DNA of 64,000 bases, taken from Fenollaria sporofastidiosus. GTDB taxonomy: Bacteria > Bacillota > Clostridia > Tissierellales > Peptoniphilaceae. A program made the translations under genes and the position numbers. Position 1 is the stretch's first letter. Every line of letters starts with the position of its first letter. Below the pieces are notes generated by a model. The model was not told the origin of the DNA and did not search any database. It saw only the letters and a list, made by a program, of their open reading frames with translations. Positions 43,038 through 51,095 of the stretch are shown piece after piece. The DNA lies in the NCBI RefSeq assembly GCF_943169635.2, contig NZ_OW968186.1, positions 1,116,001-1,180,000 of the forward strand. The letters run 5' to 3'.

Positions 43038-44393
43038 ATGTCAATACTTAAGACCTTTACTGGAGGCGTTCATATGCCTGAGTACAAGGAATTATCAGAA
43101 AAACAAGCTATTGAAGAGCAAAAAGAACCAAGTAGAGTTGTTATCCCACTAAACCAACACGTAGGTGCTGAATGTACACCACTTGTAAAAAAAGGCGAAT
43201 TCGTTAGAGAAGGCCAAAAGATAGGGGATAGTGATGCATCTTTATATGCACCAGTTCATGCGAGTATTTCTGGTATAGTTAGAGATATTGGCAAAGTTTA
43301 CACTACAGGAGGCTGGCTTGTAAATTCAATTACGATAGAAAAAGCTAGTGATGAAGAACTTGAAGCTTTAGGCAATCCAAACAGTAGTGAACTTTTGATG
43401 GAAGGTTACGGTGACTTTAGAAACTTATCTAAAGAAAAAATCATCGAACTAATTAAAGAAGCAGGAATTATAGGTATGGGTGGAGGAGCATTCCCATCGT
43501 TTGCAAAAATACAATCATCAGACGATGGCACCATAGATACTATAATCATCAACGCTGCTGAATGCGAGCCATTCTTGACATGTGACCATAGAATGATGCT
43601 TGAGTATTCTGACAGAATGATAGGCGGACTTAGGATAGTTATGAAATATCTTAACGTTAGCAGTGCTTACATAGGAATCGAAGACAATAAAAAAGACGCT
43701 ATAGACTTATTAGAAGAAAAGTTGAAAGATGACAGCTACATAAAAGTAGCAGTACTTAAGACAAAGTTCCCACAAGGGGATGCTTACAGAATGGTAGACT
43801 CAATATTAGGAAGAAAAGTTCCTCAAGGTGGAAGAACTAAAAATGTTAATACGTTTGTAAGTAACGTAGGTACTTTTGTTGCCATATATGATGCTGTAAC
43901 ATTCGGTCACACATCTCACAAGAGAGTTGTTACAGTAACAGGCAATGGCATTAAGACACCTAAGAACATCAATGCATACGTTGGAACATCTATTAGAGAC
44001 CTAGTTGAACAAGCTGGCGGATTTAATGGCAATGTTACAAAAGTAATCGTTGGTGGACCAATGACAGGTGTTGCACAATTTTCGTTAGATACTCCTATCT
44101 CTAAGAACACATCAGGTATTATACTTTTAAGAGATGAAGATTACAAAGATGAAGAAGAAAGCCAATGCATTAAATGCGGAAAATGCGTAGAAGTATGTCC
44201 AGTACATCTAATGCCACTATACATCTCAAGATATCAAGCTTTAGGCAATCTTAAGATGTGTGACAAATACAACGCACAAAGCTGTATAGTATGCGGATCT
44301 TGTTCATATGTATGTCCTGCAAAGAGATTCTTAGCTGAAAGAATTTCAGTAGCAAAGAGAGAGATTAAACAATCTCTAAGAAGATCTAGATAG
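43038..44393 (+). CDS. rnfC: Rnf complex subunit C (NADH-binding, Fe-S)
   Basis: Peripheral subunit of the ferredoxin:NAD+ oxidoreductase that exchanges electrons with NAD(H). Opening FTGGVHMPEYKELS, the NADH/FMN-binding-type GIIGMGGGAFPSFAKI, and two [4Fe-4S] motifs (CIKCGKCVEVCP and CIVCGSCSYVCP) near the end. About 451 residues. The ATG at 43038 has ggggtga upstream; an in-frame TTG at 43020 lies before the ribosome site. First of six rnf genes in the order C, D, G, E, A, B. Confidence 0.97.
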   Translation: MSILKTFTGGVHMPEYKELSEKQAIEEQKEPSRVVIPLNQHVGAECTPLVKKGEFVREGQKIGDSDASLYAPVHASISGIVRDIGKVYTTGGWLVNSITIEKASDEELEALGNPNSSELLMEGYGDFRNLSKEKIIELIKEAGIIGMGGGAFPSFAKIQSSDDGTIDTIIINAAECEPFLTCDHRMMLEYSDRMIGGLRIVMKYLNVSSAYIGIEDNKKDAIDLLEEKLKDDSYIKVAVLKTKFPQGDAYRMVDSILGRKVPQGGRTKNVNTFVSNVGTFVAIYDAVTFGHTSHKRVVTVTGNGIKTPKNINAYVGTSIRDLVEQAGGFNGNVTKVIVGGPMTGVAQFSLDTPISKNTSGIILLRDEDYKDEEESQCIKCGKCVEVCPVHLMPLYISRYQALGNLKMCDKYNAQSCIVCGSCSYVCPAKRFLAERISVAKREIKQSLRRSR

Positions 44394-44402
44394 GAGGTAA
44401 CT

Positions 44403-45359
44403 ATGGAAAAAAATCAAAACATTCAAGAAGAAAAGCTTTACAGAGTAAGTTTAGCTCCATATTTGCGTTCTAAATCAACTACTCAAAGGATGATGCTAGA
44501 TGTTATCATAGCACTACTTCCTGCATTAGCAGCAAGTATTTACTTCTTTGGTATGAATGCACTTATGCTATGCGTAGTATCAGTAGCATCATGCGTTGTA
44601 GCAGAAGTTCTTATGCAAAAGTTATTTAAAAAGAAAGTTACAGTTAGCGACTTATCAGCTGTTGTAACAGGCATTTTGTTAGCATTTAACTTACCAGCAA
44701 GTGCACCATGGTGGATGCCAGTATTTGGTGGTTTCTTTGCTATATGCATAGTAAAACAAATATTTGGTGGAATTGGCTCAAACTTTATGAACCCAGCACT
44801 TGGAGCAAGAGCAGCTATCATGGCATCTTGGCCAGGACTAATTACTAATTACATTACACCTGATGGAGTAGCAGCAGCTACACCACTTCAACTAATGAAG
44901 GCAGGTACAACAGGTGAGTTGCCATCTTTAATGGACATGGCAATTGGTAATATCGGTGGAGTTATAGGTGAAACATGCTCAATATTATTAATCCTTGGCG
45001 GAATTTATTTAATAGTTAAGAAAATTATAGATTGGAAAATACCATGCTTATATATTCTAACAACAGCAGTTTTATTAGCTGCATTTGGTGTAGATATAAG
45101 CTTATTACCATACCATATACTTGGCGGGGGACTTATACTAGGTGCTTTCTTCATGGCAACAGACTTTGTTACTTGTCCAGTTACACCAAATGGTAGGATA
45201 GTATTTGCTATAGGTTGCGGTGTAATAACAGCTATAATTAGAGTATACGGCGGTATGGCTGAAGGTGTATCATATGCAATCATACTTATGAACACAGCAT
45301 CACCACTAATTGAATCACTAACTACACCTAAAGTATTTGGGGAGGTTAAGAGCAAATGA
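44403..45359 (+). CDS. rnfD: Rnf complex subunit D
   Basis: Integral membrane subunit with covalently bound FMN that contributes to ion translocation. 318 residues with about ten hydrophobic helices, and the conserved NFMNPALGARAAIMASWP segment. The likely flavin-attachment threonine is in AAATPLQ (Thr160). Ribosome site aggaggtaa. Its stop overlaps the rnfG start by 4 nt. Confidence 0.97.
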   Translation: MEKNQNIQEEKLYRVSLAPYLRSKSTTQRMMLDVIIALLPALAASIYFFGMNALMLCVVSVASCVVAEVLMQKLFKKKVTVSDLSAVVTGILLAFNLPASAPWWMPVFGGFFAICIVKQIFGGIGSNFMNPALGARAAIMASWPGLITNYITPDGVAAATPLQLMKAGTTGELPSLMDMAIGNIGGVIGETCSILLILGGIYLIVKKIIDWKIPCLYILTTAVLLAAFGVDISLLPYHILGGGLILGAFFMATDFVTCPVTPNGRIVFAIGCGVITAIIRVYGGMAEGVSYAIILMNTASPLIESLTTPKVFGEVKSK

Positions 45360-45919
45360 AAGAAACATTAAAACTTGGTTTAATATTATTTATCATTGCG
45401 GCTTTCTCGGGTGGAGTTTTATCTTATACAAACAGTTTGACTAAACCTATCATAGATCAAAGAGAATATGAAGAAACTCAAGCTGCATTTAAAGAATTAA
45501 TTCCAGATGCTGACAGTTTTGAAGAGCTTGATGCAGCAAAACTTGAAAGCTTAAAAAGTGAAAATAAAAAGATACAAGATATCTATGAAGCGAAGAAAGA
45601 CGGTTCAGTTGTAGGATATACATTTAAAACAGCTGGATCAGGTTATGGCGGAGACGTTGTTATATTAACAGGCGTTATGAATGATAAGATTACAAATATA
45701 CTTGTTTTATCACATAAAGAAACACCATCATTAGGTGATAGAATTGAACATGAAGAATTCAAAAATCAATTCGCTGACAAGGATGCAAGTAAGGAACTAG
45801 TTTTATCTAAGACTGCTTCTGGAGAAGAAATACAAGCAATATCAGGCTCAACAATTTCTTCAAGAGCAACAGTAGAAGCTGTTAATCAAGCGATTGACGC
45901 TTTAAGCAAGTTAAAGTAG
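45356..45919 (+). CDS. rnfG: Rnf complex subunit G
   Basis: Subunit with one N-terminal transmembrane helix and an outer FMN-binding domain. The flavinylation motif is SGSTISSRA near residue 163-171, a form of SGAT(I/V)(T/S)S, with Thr166 the expected FMN attachment site. ApbE, which attaches FMN, is not in this window. GSGYGGDVVILTGV is another family segment. 187 residues. Confidence 0.95.
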   Translation: MKETLKLGLILFIIAAFSGGVLSYTNSLTKPIIDQREYEETQAAFKELIPDADSFEELDAAKLESLKSENKKIQDIYEAKKDGSVVGYTFKTAGSGYGGDVVILTGVMNDKITNILVLSHKETPSLGDRIEHEEFKNQFADKDASKELVLSKTASGEEIQAISGSTISSRATVEAVNQAIDALSKLK

Positions 45920-45929
45920 AGGTGCTGAG

Positions 45930-46523
45930 ATGAAAATATCAAAAATATTTAAAAACGGTATGGTTGATAGCAACACAATATTGTCACAATTAGTTGGTCT
46001 ATGCTCAGTACTTGCTATTTCTAGTACACTTAAAAATTCAGTAACAATGGCAGCTGCTGTAATTATAGTTACAATCCTTTCAAACTTTTTCATATCCTTG
46101 TTAAGAAAGGTTATACCTTCTAAGATAAGAATACCTATATATATCGTTATAATAGCAACATTTGTTACTATCATTGACTTAGTATTGCATGCATATTTAC
46201 CTGATATGTACAAGCAATTAGGCTTGTTTATCCCACTTATAGTAGTAAACTGTATGATACTTGCTAGAGCTGAGAGCTTTGCATCAAAAAATAATGTTTT
46301 CTACTCAATGCTAGATGGTCTAGCATCAGGTTTAGGATATGCTTTTGCAATATGTTTATTAGGCTTTGTTAGAGAGTTAATAGGCGCAGGTTCTATATGG
46401 GGCAATAAAATTATGCCAGGAGCCTCACTATTCGTACTACCTCCAGGAGCATTCATTGTTCTAGGTATATTTGTAGCAATCTTTAACATATACTTATTGA
46501 AAAAGAAGAAGGAGGAAAACTAG
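45930..46523 (+). CDS. rnfE: Rnf complex subunit E
   Basis: Integral membrane subunit, 197 residues with about six helices. Family segments are FKNGMVDSNTILSQLVGLCSVLAIS, FIPLIVVNCMILARAES and LLGFVRELIGAGSIWG. It is homologous to RnfA and, with it, carries the [2Fe-2S] site across the membrane in characterised complexes; VNCMI supplies a Cys. Ribosome site agaggtg. The ATG of rnfA follows its stop. Confidence 0.96.
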   Translation: MKISKIFKNGMVDSNTILSQLVGLCSVLAISSTLKNSVTMAAAVIIVTILSNFFISLLRKVIPSKIRIPIYIVIIATFVTIIDLVLHAYLPDMYKQLGLFIPLIVVNCMILARAESFASKNNVFYSMLDGLASGLGYAFAICLLGFVRELIGAGSIWGNKIMPGASLFVLPPGAFIVLGIFVAIFNIYLLKKKKEEN

Positions 46524-47099
46524 ATGGGAACAATATTTAAGATTTTGATTTCTACAATCTTTGTAAACAACTACGTTTTCGCTCAATTCTTAGGAATTTG
46601 TCCGTTTTTAGGTGTTTCAAGCAAAGTAGAAACAGCGACAGGTATGAGTGTAGCAGTAACATTCGTTGTAACACTTGCTTCAATCATTACTTATTATGTA
46701 CAAAAATTATTATTAGATCCATTTAATTTAGGATATTTACAAACAATAGTTTTTATACTTATCATAGCATCACTAGTACAATTTGTTGAAATGGTTATTA
46801 AGAAAATTTCACCAGCTCTTTATGGAGCAATGGGTGTTTTCCTACCACTTATTACAACAAACTGTATGGTACTAGGTGTTGCAATACTTAACATACAAAG
46901 TGGATACAGCATATTTGAAGTAATAACAAACGCTATCGGCGCATCACTTGGTTTTGGTTTAGCACTAATACTACTTTCATCACTAAGAGAAAAACTAGAA
47001 CTTGTTGATGTACCAGAACCTCTTAAGGGAATGCCTCTTGCATTAATCGCAGCAGGACTTATGTCTATTGCGTTCATGGGCTTCTCTGGCTTAGTATAG
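46524..47099 (+). CDS. rnfA: Rnf complex subunit A
   Basis: Integral membrane subunit of 191 residues, paired with RnfE in the antiparallel core. Conserved stretches are NNYVFAQFLGICPFLGVS (Cys in the first helix) and GVFLPLITTNCMVLGVAI (second Cys), plus GFGLALILLSSLREKLE. Starts directly after the rnfE stop with ggaggaa upstream. The stop overlaps the ribosome site of rnfB (taggagg). Confidence 0.97.
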   Translation: MGTIFKILISTIFVNNYVFAQFLGICPFLGVSSKVETATGMSVAVTFVVTLASIITYYVQKLLLDPFNLGYLQTIVFILIIASLVQFVEMVIKKISPALYGAMGVFLPLITTNCMVLGVAILNIQSGYSIFEVITNAIGASLGFGLALILLSSLREKLELVDVPEPLKGMPLALIAAGLMSIAFMGFSGLV

Positions 47100-47110
47100 G
47101 AGGTATTACA

Positions 47111-48100
47111 ATGGAAGTATATTTAATACCTATAGCTGTTTGTGGTATCATAGGTTTGATATTTGCTGTTTTACTTTCAATAGCATCTAGAGTATTTGAA
47201 GTAAAACTAGATCCAACAGTAGATAAAGTATTATCTGCACTACCAGGAGCTAACTGCGGAGCTTGCGGATTTCCAGGTTGCGAAGGACTTGCTAATGCAA
47301 TTGCAAAGGGAAGTGCACCAGTTAATTCATGCCCTGTAGGAGGTGCAGCATGTGCAAGTAAGATAGCTGAGATACTTGGCGTTGATGCAGGCGGCACTGA
47401 AAAGATGGTTGCTAATGTTTTATGCCAAGGCGACTGCGACAAAACAAAGTTCAAATATGACTACAATGGCATTGAAAGCTGTTCATTTGCATCACAAATA
47501 TCAGGTGGACCAAAGTCATGTGATTTTGGCTGCGTTGGTTGTGCTTCATGCGTTAATGCATGTCCATTTGATGCTATCGAGATGAGAAATGGAGTTGCTT
47601 TTGTACTTAAGGAAAAATGTAAATCATGTAAGATATGTGTTGGAACTTGTCCTAAGAAAATTATTGAGATGGTTCCATATAAGAGCAAGGTATTTGTTAA
47701 GTGTAAGAACACTAATATGGGCAAGAAAGTTAAAGAAGCATGCGGCATAGGATGTATAGGCTGCAAGATCTGTGTTAAGAACTGTCCAAAGGATACCATA
47801 GCTTTTGAAAACAACCTAGCTCACATTGTTTACGAAGGATGTATAAACTGTACTATATGTGCACAAAAATGTCCTACAAAGGCAATACATGCTGAGAATT
47901 TAAGACCAAAGCCTGTAAAGCCAGCAGAGCCAGCAAAACCTGCTGAAGCTGCTAAACCAGCAGAGCCAGCAAAACCTGCTGAAGCTGCTAAACCAGCAGA
48001 GCCAGCAAAACCTGCTGAAGCTGCTAAACCAGCAGAACCAGCAAAACCTGCTGAAACTGTAAAAGAAGTACAAGTGACAAAGGAAGAAGAAAATAAGTAG
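47111..48100 (+). CDS. rnfB: Rnf complex subunit B with C-terminal Pro-Ala-Lys-Glu repeat tail
   Basis: Entry point for electrons from ferredoxin. An N-terminal helix anchors it; NCGACGFPGCEGLANAIAKG is the Fe4S domain. Several ferredoxin-type clusters follow (CVGCASCVNACP, CKSCKICVGTCP, CIGCKICVKNCP, CINCTICAQKCP). The last about 65 residues are a low-complexity KPAEPAKPAEAA repeat tail ending in a charged KEEENK. 329 residues in all. The tail is probably disordered and surface-exposed; other bacteria have Ala/Pro/Lys-rich tails on Rnf subunits. Last rnf gene, followed by a long hairpin. Confidence 0.96.
   Translation: MEVYLIPIAVCGIIGLIFAVLLSIASRVFEVKLDPTVDKVLSALPGANCGACGFPGCEGLANAIAKGSAPVNSCPVGGAACASKIAEILGVDAGGTEKMVANVLCQGDCDKTKFKYDYNGIESCSFASQISGGPKSCDFGCVGCASCVNACPFDAIEMRNGVAFVLKEKCKSCKICVGTCPKKIIEMVPYKSKVFVKCKNTNMGKKVKEACGIGCIGCKICVKNCPKDTIAFENNLAHIVYEGCINCTICAQKCPTKAIHAENLRPKPVKPAEPAKPAEAAKPAEPAKPAEAAKPAEPAKPAEAAKPAEPAKPAETVKEVQVTKEEENK
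47918..48061 (+). repeat. rnfB: 36-bp tandem repeat at the 3' end of rnfB
   Basis: Four tandem 36-bp units start at 47918, 47954, 47990 and 48026. The first three differ at one base; the fourth has a few changes near its end. Each encodes KPAEPAKPAEAA. The near identity at the DNA level, including synonymous sites, points to recent duplication or slippage. Confidence 0.93.
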
Positions 48101-48107
48101 ATAATTA

Positions 48108-48147
48108 ATTGTTTTAAGGGTATGGACAGCCATACCCTTAAAACGAT
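48108..48147 (+). other. Long perfect hairpin between rnfB and the NusG_II gene
   Basis: A 15-bp perfect stem (gttttaagggtatgg / ccatacccttaaaac) with a 4-nt acag loop extends by three more pairs, one G-U. No T run follows on either strand, so it is not a normal intrinsic terminator. It may be an RNA processing or stability element separating the rnf message from downstream genes. Confidence 0.7.
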
Positions 48148-48163
48148 AAAAGTAGGTTTTCAT

Positions 48164-48547
48164 ATGAAAAAATTAGACATAGTTTTAATTATATCTTTAA
48201 TATTATTTTCGTTTATCTTTATTATTAAGGATAGATTTTTTGCGTCTAATTCAAATAATAAATACATAGCCATATCAGTTGATGGCAAAGATTATAAAAA
48301 TTTAGAATTTAAGGAAAAAACATACATATATCCATTAAAGACAAAGTTTGGCTTTAATAAGATAGAGGTTGCAAAAGATTATGTAAGAGTTCTGGAGGCT
48401 GATTGCCCAAACAAGCTCGATGTACAACAAGGAAAGATATATAGAGCAAATCAAAGTATAGTTTGCATACCTAACAGAATGATTATTCAGATTAAATCAA
48501 AGGATAGTAATAATAATGATGATGAAGTGGATGCTGTGATAAAATGA
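48164..48547 (+). CDS. NusG domain II-containing protein, membrane-anchored
   Basis: A 127-residue protein with one N-terminal transmembrane helix (about 5-23) and an outer NusG_II domain. VRVLEADCPNKLDVQQGKI and SIVCIPNRMIIQI are the family signature, which is CPdxxCvxxG with the second Cys replaced by Asp here. The function of this family is unknown; it is often found beside Gx-type transporters and Rnf/flavin genes. The ATG at 48164 is chosen (agtagg upstream) because an earlier in-frame ATG at 48122 lies inside the hairpin. Overlaps the next gene by 4 nt. Confidence 0.88.
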   Translation: MKKLDIVLIISLILFSFIFIIKDRFFASNSNNKYIAISVDGKDYKNLEFKEKTYIYPLKTKFGFNKIEVAKDYVRVLEADCPNKLDVQQGKIYRANQSIVCIPNRMIIQIKSKDSNNNDDEVDAVIK

Positions 48548-49059
48548 TGAAGACAAGAGATTTTGTTTATATTGCCTTATTTACTGTTTTTGCAGTAGTA
48601 TTAAGTATCTTAGAAAATTTCATACCATTGTCATTTAGTATACCAGGCTTAAGGATTGGCTTTGCAAACATTGCAGTAATTGCTGTTTTATATATATATT
48701 CATTTAAGTACGCTTTATTTATAGTGCTTATTAAGAACTTTCTTGTCTTTTTGCAATTTGGAAATATCATTGCATTTTCAATGTCAATGTCAGGCGGTTT
48801 ATTAAGTCTTATCTTTATGTATATATTTAAGCGTTATTTAGATAAGTACTTTAGTATATATGGAGTAAGTGCTGTAGGTGCATTTTTTCATAACTTTGGA
48901 CAGATTACATGCGCATCTATCATATTATCCAATAAGATTATATTTGCATATTTGCCAATACTTGTTATTATAGGAACTTTTACTTCAATAGTTATAGCTA
49001 AAGCAGCTGAGCTTTTTATAAGCAGATTTAAGAATATTAGAGGTTATATAAATGAATAA
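48544..49059 (+). CDS. Gx-type transporter / heptaprenyl diphosphate synthase component I-like membrane protein
   Basis: A 171-residue protein with five to six helices. FALFTVFAVVLSILENFIPL-like start, PGLRIGFANIAVIAVLYIY and GALLSLIFMY-type segments are those of the Gx (HepS/ECF-like S component) family. Annotated members are called heptaprenyl diphosphate synthase component I, but the architecture is that of a small-molecule transporter. It is coupled to the NusG_II gene by an ATGA overlap, a pairing seen in other Firmicutes. Substrate unknown. Confidence 0.85.
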   Translation: MMKTRDFVYIALFTVFAVVLSILENFIPLSFSIPGLRIGFANIAVIAVLYIYSFKYALFIVLIKNFLVFLQFGNIIAFSMSMSGGLLSLIFMYIFKRYLDKYFSIYGVSAVGAFFHNFGQITCASIILSNKIIFAYLPILVIIGTFTSIVIAKAAELFISRFKNIRGYINE

Positions 49060-49753
49060 TTTTGAAGAGAAAAAATTAATGATGCAAGACATTAAGCTTG
49101 ATGATAGGCCAAGGGAAAAATTAATTAGCCGCGGTAGAGAGTCGTTAGAGCTTGCAGAAATTCTTGCTATCATAATAGGAACAGGAACTACAAACTATAG
49201 TGCGATTGAATTATCAAAACAAATTTTAAGAAGATTCAATAATTTAGGTGGCTATGCTTCGTTAAAGGTTGAAGACTTAACCGAAGTAAGTGGCATAGGA
49301 AAAGCTAAGGCGTGCCAAATAATTGCCGCGCTAGAATTAGCTAGAAGACTTACAGGTCCAAACAGTTTGTATGAAGCTGAAAGCTTATCTGACCCTAAAA
49401 AGGTTTATAAGGCATATAGAAATGAGTTTATGAATGAAGCTCAAGAAAAGTTTATTGTGCTTGCTCTTGATACGAAACTTAAATTAATTAAGATTATAGA
49501 AGTATCTAAAGGAACTGTTAACTCTACACAAGTTCATCCAAGAGATGTGTTTAGAGACCTTGTTAAGTGCAATGCAAGCAGCTGCATATTGATACACAAC
49601 CACCCAAGCGGGGACTCGAGTCCATCTAATGAAGATAAATTATTAACAAAGAGACTTGTAGAGTGTTCAAAAATTATTGGTATATCAATTTTAGATCATT
49701 TAGTTATCGGCGATGACTTCTTTAGTTTTAAAGAGCATGGCCTTATGGAGTGA
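49052..49753 (+). CDS. radC: RadC family JAB-domain protein
   Basis: A 233-residue protein named for DNA repair, although its true function is not established. The N-terminal UPF0758 part has DDRPREKLISRGRESLELAEILAIIIGTG. A helix-hairpin-helix (LTEVSGIGKAKACQIIA) and a C-terminal JAB/MPN+ metalloprotease-like domain with HNHPSGDSSPSNED follow. An internal ATG is possible at 49082. radC just before mre genes is the usual Firmicutes order; here mreB is missing between radC and mreC. Confidence 0.94.
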   Translation: MNNFEEKKLMMQDIKLDDRPREKLISRGRESLELAEILAIIIGTGTTNYSAIELSKQILRRFNNLGGYASLKVEDLTEVSGIGKAKACQIIAALELARRLTGPNSLYEAESLSDPKKVYKAYRNEFMNEAQEKFIVLALDTKLKLIKIIEVSKGTVNSTQVHPRDVFRDLVKCNASSCILIHNHPSGDSSPSNEDKLLTKRLVECSKIIGISILDHLVIGDDFFSFKEHGLME

Positions 49754-49757
49754 TATA

Positions 49758-50591
49758 ATGAATTTTATTAAAAAACATAGAATAATTATAACAATTTTAC
49801 TTATTATCGTGGCTTTAGTTCTTATTATTACAATAAATAATAAGAAAAAGAGCCTTAATAGTGTTGAGTCTGCACCTAGTGATATCATCTCAAAGGTATC
49901 ATCTTTCTTTTATAGCGGTGCGAATAGAATTTCTAATGGCTTTAAAGGTTTATTTTCTAAAGAAGATTCAAAAAGCAAGATAAAAGAACTTGAAGAAAAG
50001 CTAACTATGCTTGAAGATAAGAATAGAGAGCTAGAAACTGTTATTATGAAATCTTCATATCTTAAGAAAGAATACAATTTATTACAAAATACAAAATATA
50101 ATTTAATTAAAGCTAAGATAGCATCTATGGATCCTGATGAATGGTATAAGAGGTTTACTATAAATAAGGGAAGTAAAGACGGTATCAAGAATGGCGATAT
50201 TGTCATAGGTGCTTCTGAGATACAAAACAATGTCTATATAGAAGGCTTGCTAGGAAAAGTTACTGATGCTTCTAGAGATTCATCAAAAATTATTTCTCTT
50301 AATGATGATAAGTTTAAAGTTAGCTTTAATATTTTAAGAAATAATGAGTCTGGTGTTATGGGCGGAACTTTTGACTCTAAAATTGAGGGTTATATGTTTG
50401 ATTCTAATGCGGACGTATTAGTTGGAGATAAACTGATTACATCAAGCTCATCTGAAGAGTATCCTGCCAATATTTACTTGGGAGAAGTTGTAGAAGTGAT
50501 TAATGATGAGTCTAATTTAAAGAAGATAATAAAAGTTAAAGCGGCAGTAGATATAAAAGATGTAAGCAATGTATTTGTCATAAAAAGGTAG
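49758..50591 (+). CDS. mreC: Rod-shape/cell-wall protein MreC
   Basis: Membrane-anchored organiser of peripheral peptidoglycan synthesis. One N-terminal helix (about 8-28) and a coiled coil (SKIKELEEKLTMLEDKNRELE) come first. The beta-barrel region follows with FTINKGSKDGIKNGDIVIG, LLGKVTDASRDSSKII and YLGEVVEV. 277 residues, normal. The ATG at 49758 has ggagtga upstream; the longer frame from 49713 overlaps radC without a site. mreD follows 4 nt later. Confidence 0.93.
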   Translation: MNFIKKHRIIITILLIIVALVLIITINNKKKSLNSVESAPSDIISKVSSFFYSGANRISNGFKGLFSKEDSKSKIKELEEKLTMLEDKNRELETVIMKSSYLKKEYNLLQNTKYNLIKAKIASMDPDEWYKRFTINKGSKDGIKNGDIVIGASEIQNNVYIEGLLGKVTDASRDSSKIISLNDDKFKVSFNILRNNESGVMGGTFDSKIEGYMFDSNADVLVGDKLITSSSSEEYPANIYLGEVVEVINDESNLKKIIKVKAAVDIKDVSNVFVIKR

Positions 50592-50595
50592 CAAT

Positions 50596-51087
50596 ATGAA
50601 AGCATTAGCATTTTTAATTTTTGTATTTATAAACTATATTTTAAAAGTAGCGATTTTGCCAAATTTTCTACCTACAAATTTTATCTTTAATTTAACACTT
50701 TGTATTATAGTCTCGCTTGCACTTCTTGCTAAGAATAGAGAGGGTTTAACTTGGACTTTAGTCATAGCTGTATTAAATGATTTACTTTCTCATGAAGTAT
50801 TATTTATGAATCTATTTTTATTTTCAATAATATATTTATTCTTATATTTCTTTAGAGATAATATAAATTTAGAGAATTTGCTAAGCATAGCTTTACTTAA
50901 TATAGCTGCATATATATTTTATATGCTGTTTTCATATACACTCCTAAGCTTTATGGGCGTAGATCTTACTATAAAACATCTTTTTAGAAATATTTTTTCT
51001 ATAAAGGCCTTATTTGTAGCTTTATATGGAGTACTTACGTATCTTATATCTAAAAGGATATTTAGATATAAGAATTATGATATTTAG
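50596..51087 (+). CDS. mreD: Cell-wall membrane protein MreD
   Basis: A 163-residue integral membrane protein of five to six helices, directly between mreC and a PBP2 gene. Sequence is poorly conserved in this family; NFIFNLTLCIIVSLALLAKNREGLTWTLVIAVLNDLL has the usual MreD pattern of a polar residue run followed by the LNDL region. Context is the main evidence. Confidence 0.86.
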   Translation: MKALAFLIFVFINYILKVAILPNFLPTNFIFNLTLCIIVSLALLAKNREGLTWTLVIAVLNDLLSHEVLFMNLFLFSIIYLFLYFFRDNINLENLLSIALLNIAAYIFYMLFSYTLLSFMGVDLTIKHLFRNIFSIKALFVALYGVLTYLISKRIFRYKNYDI

Positions 51088-51095
51088 GTGGTAGT

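Noticed and set aside
47918..48061. CRISPR-like or intergenic repeat array
   Set aside because: The 36-bp units are contiguous with no spacers, lie in frame inside rnfB and encode a Pro/Ala/Lys tail.
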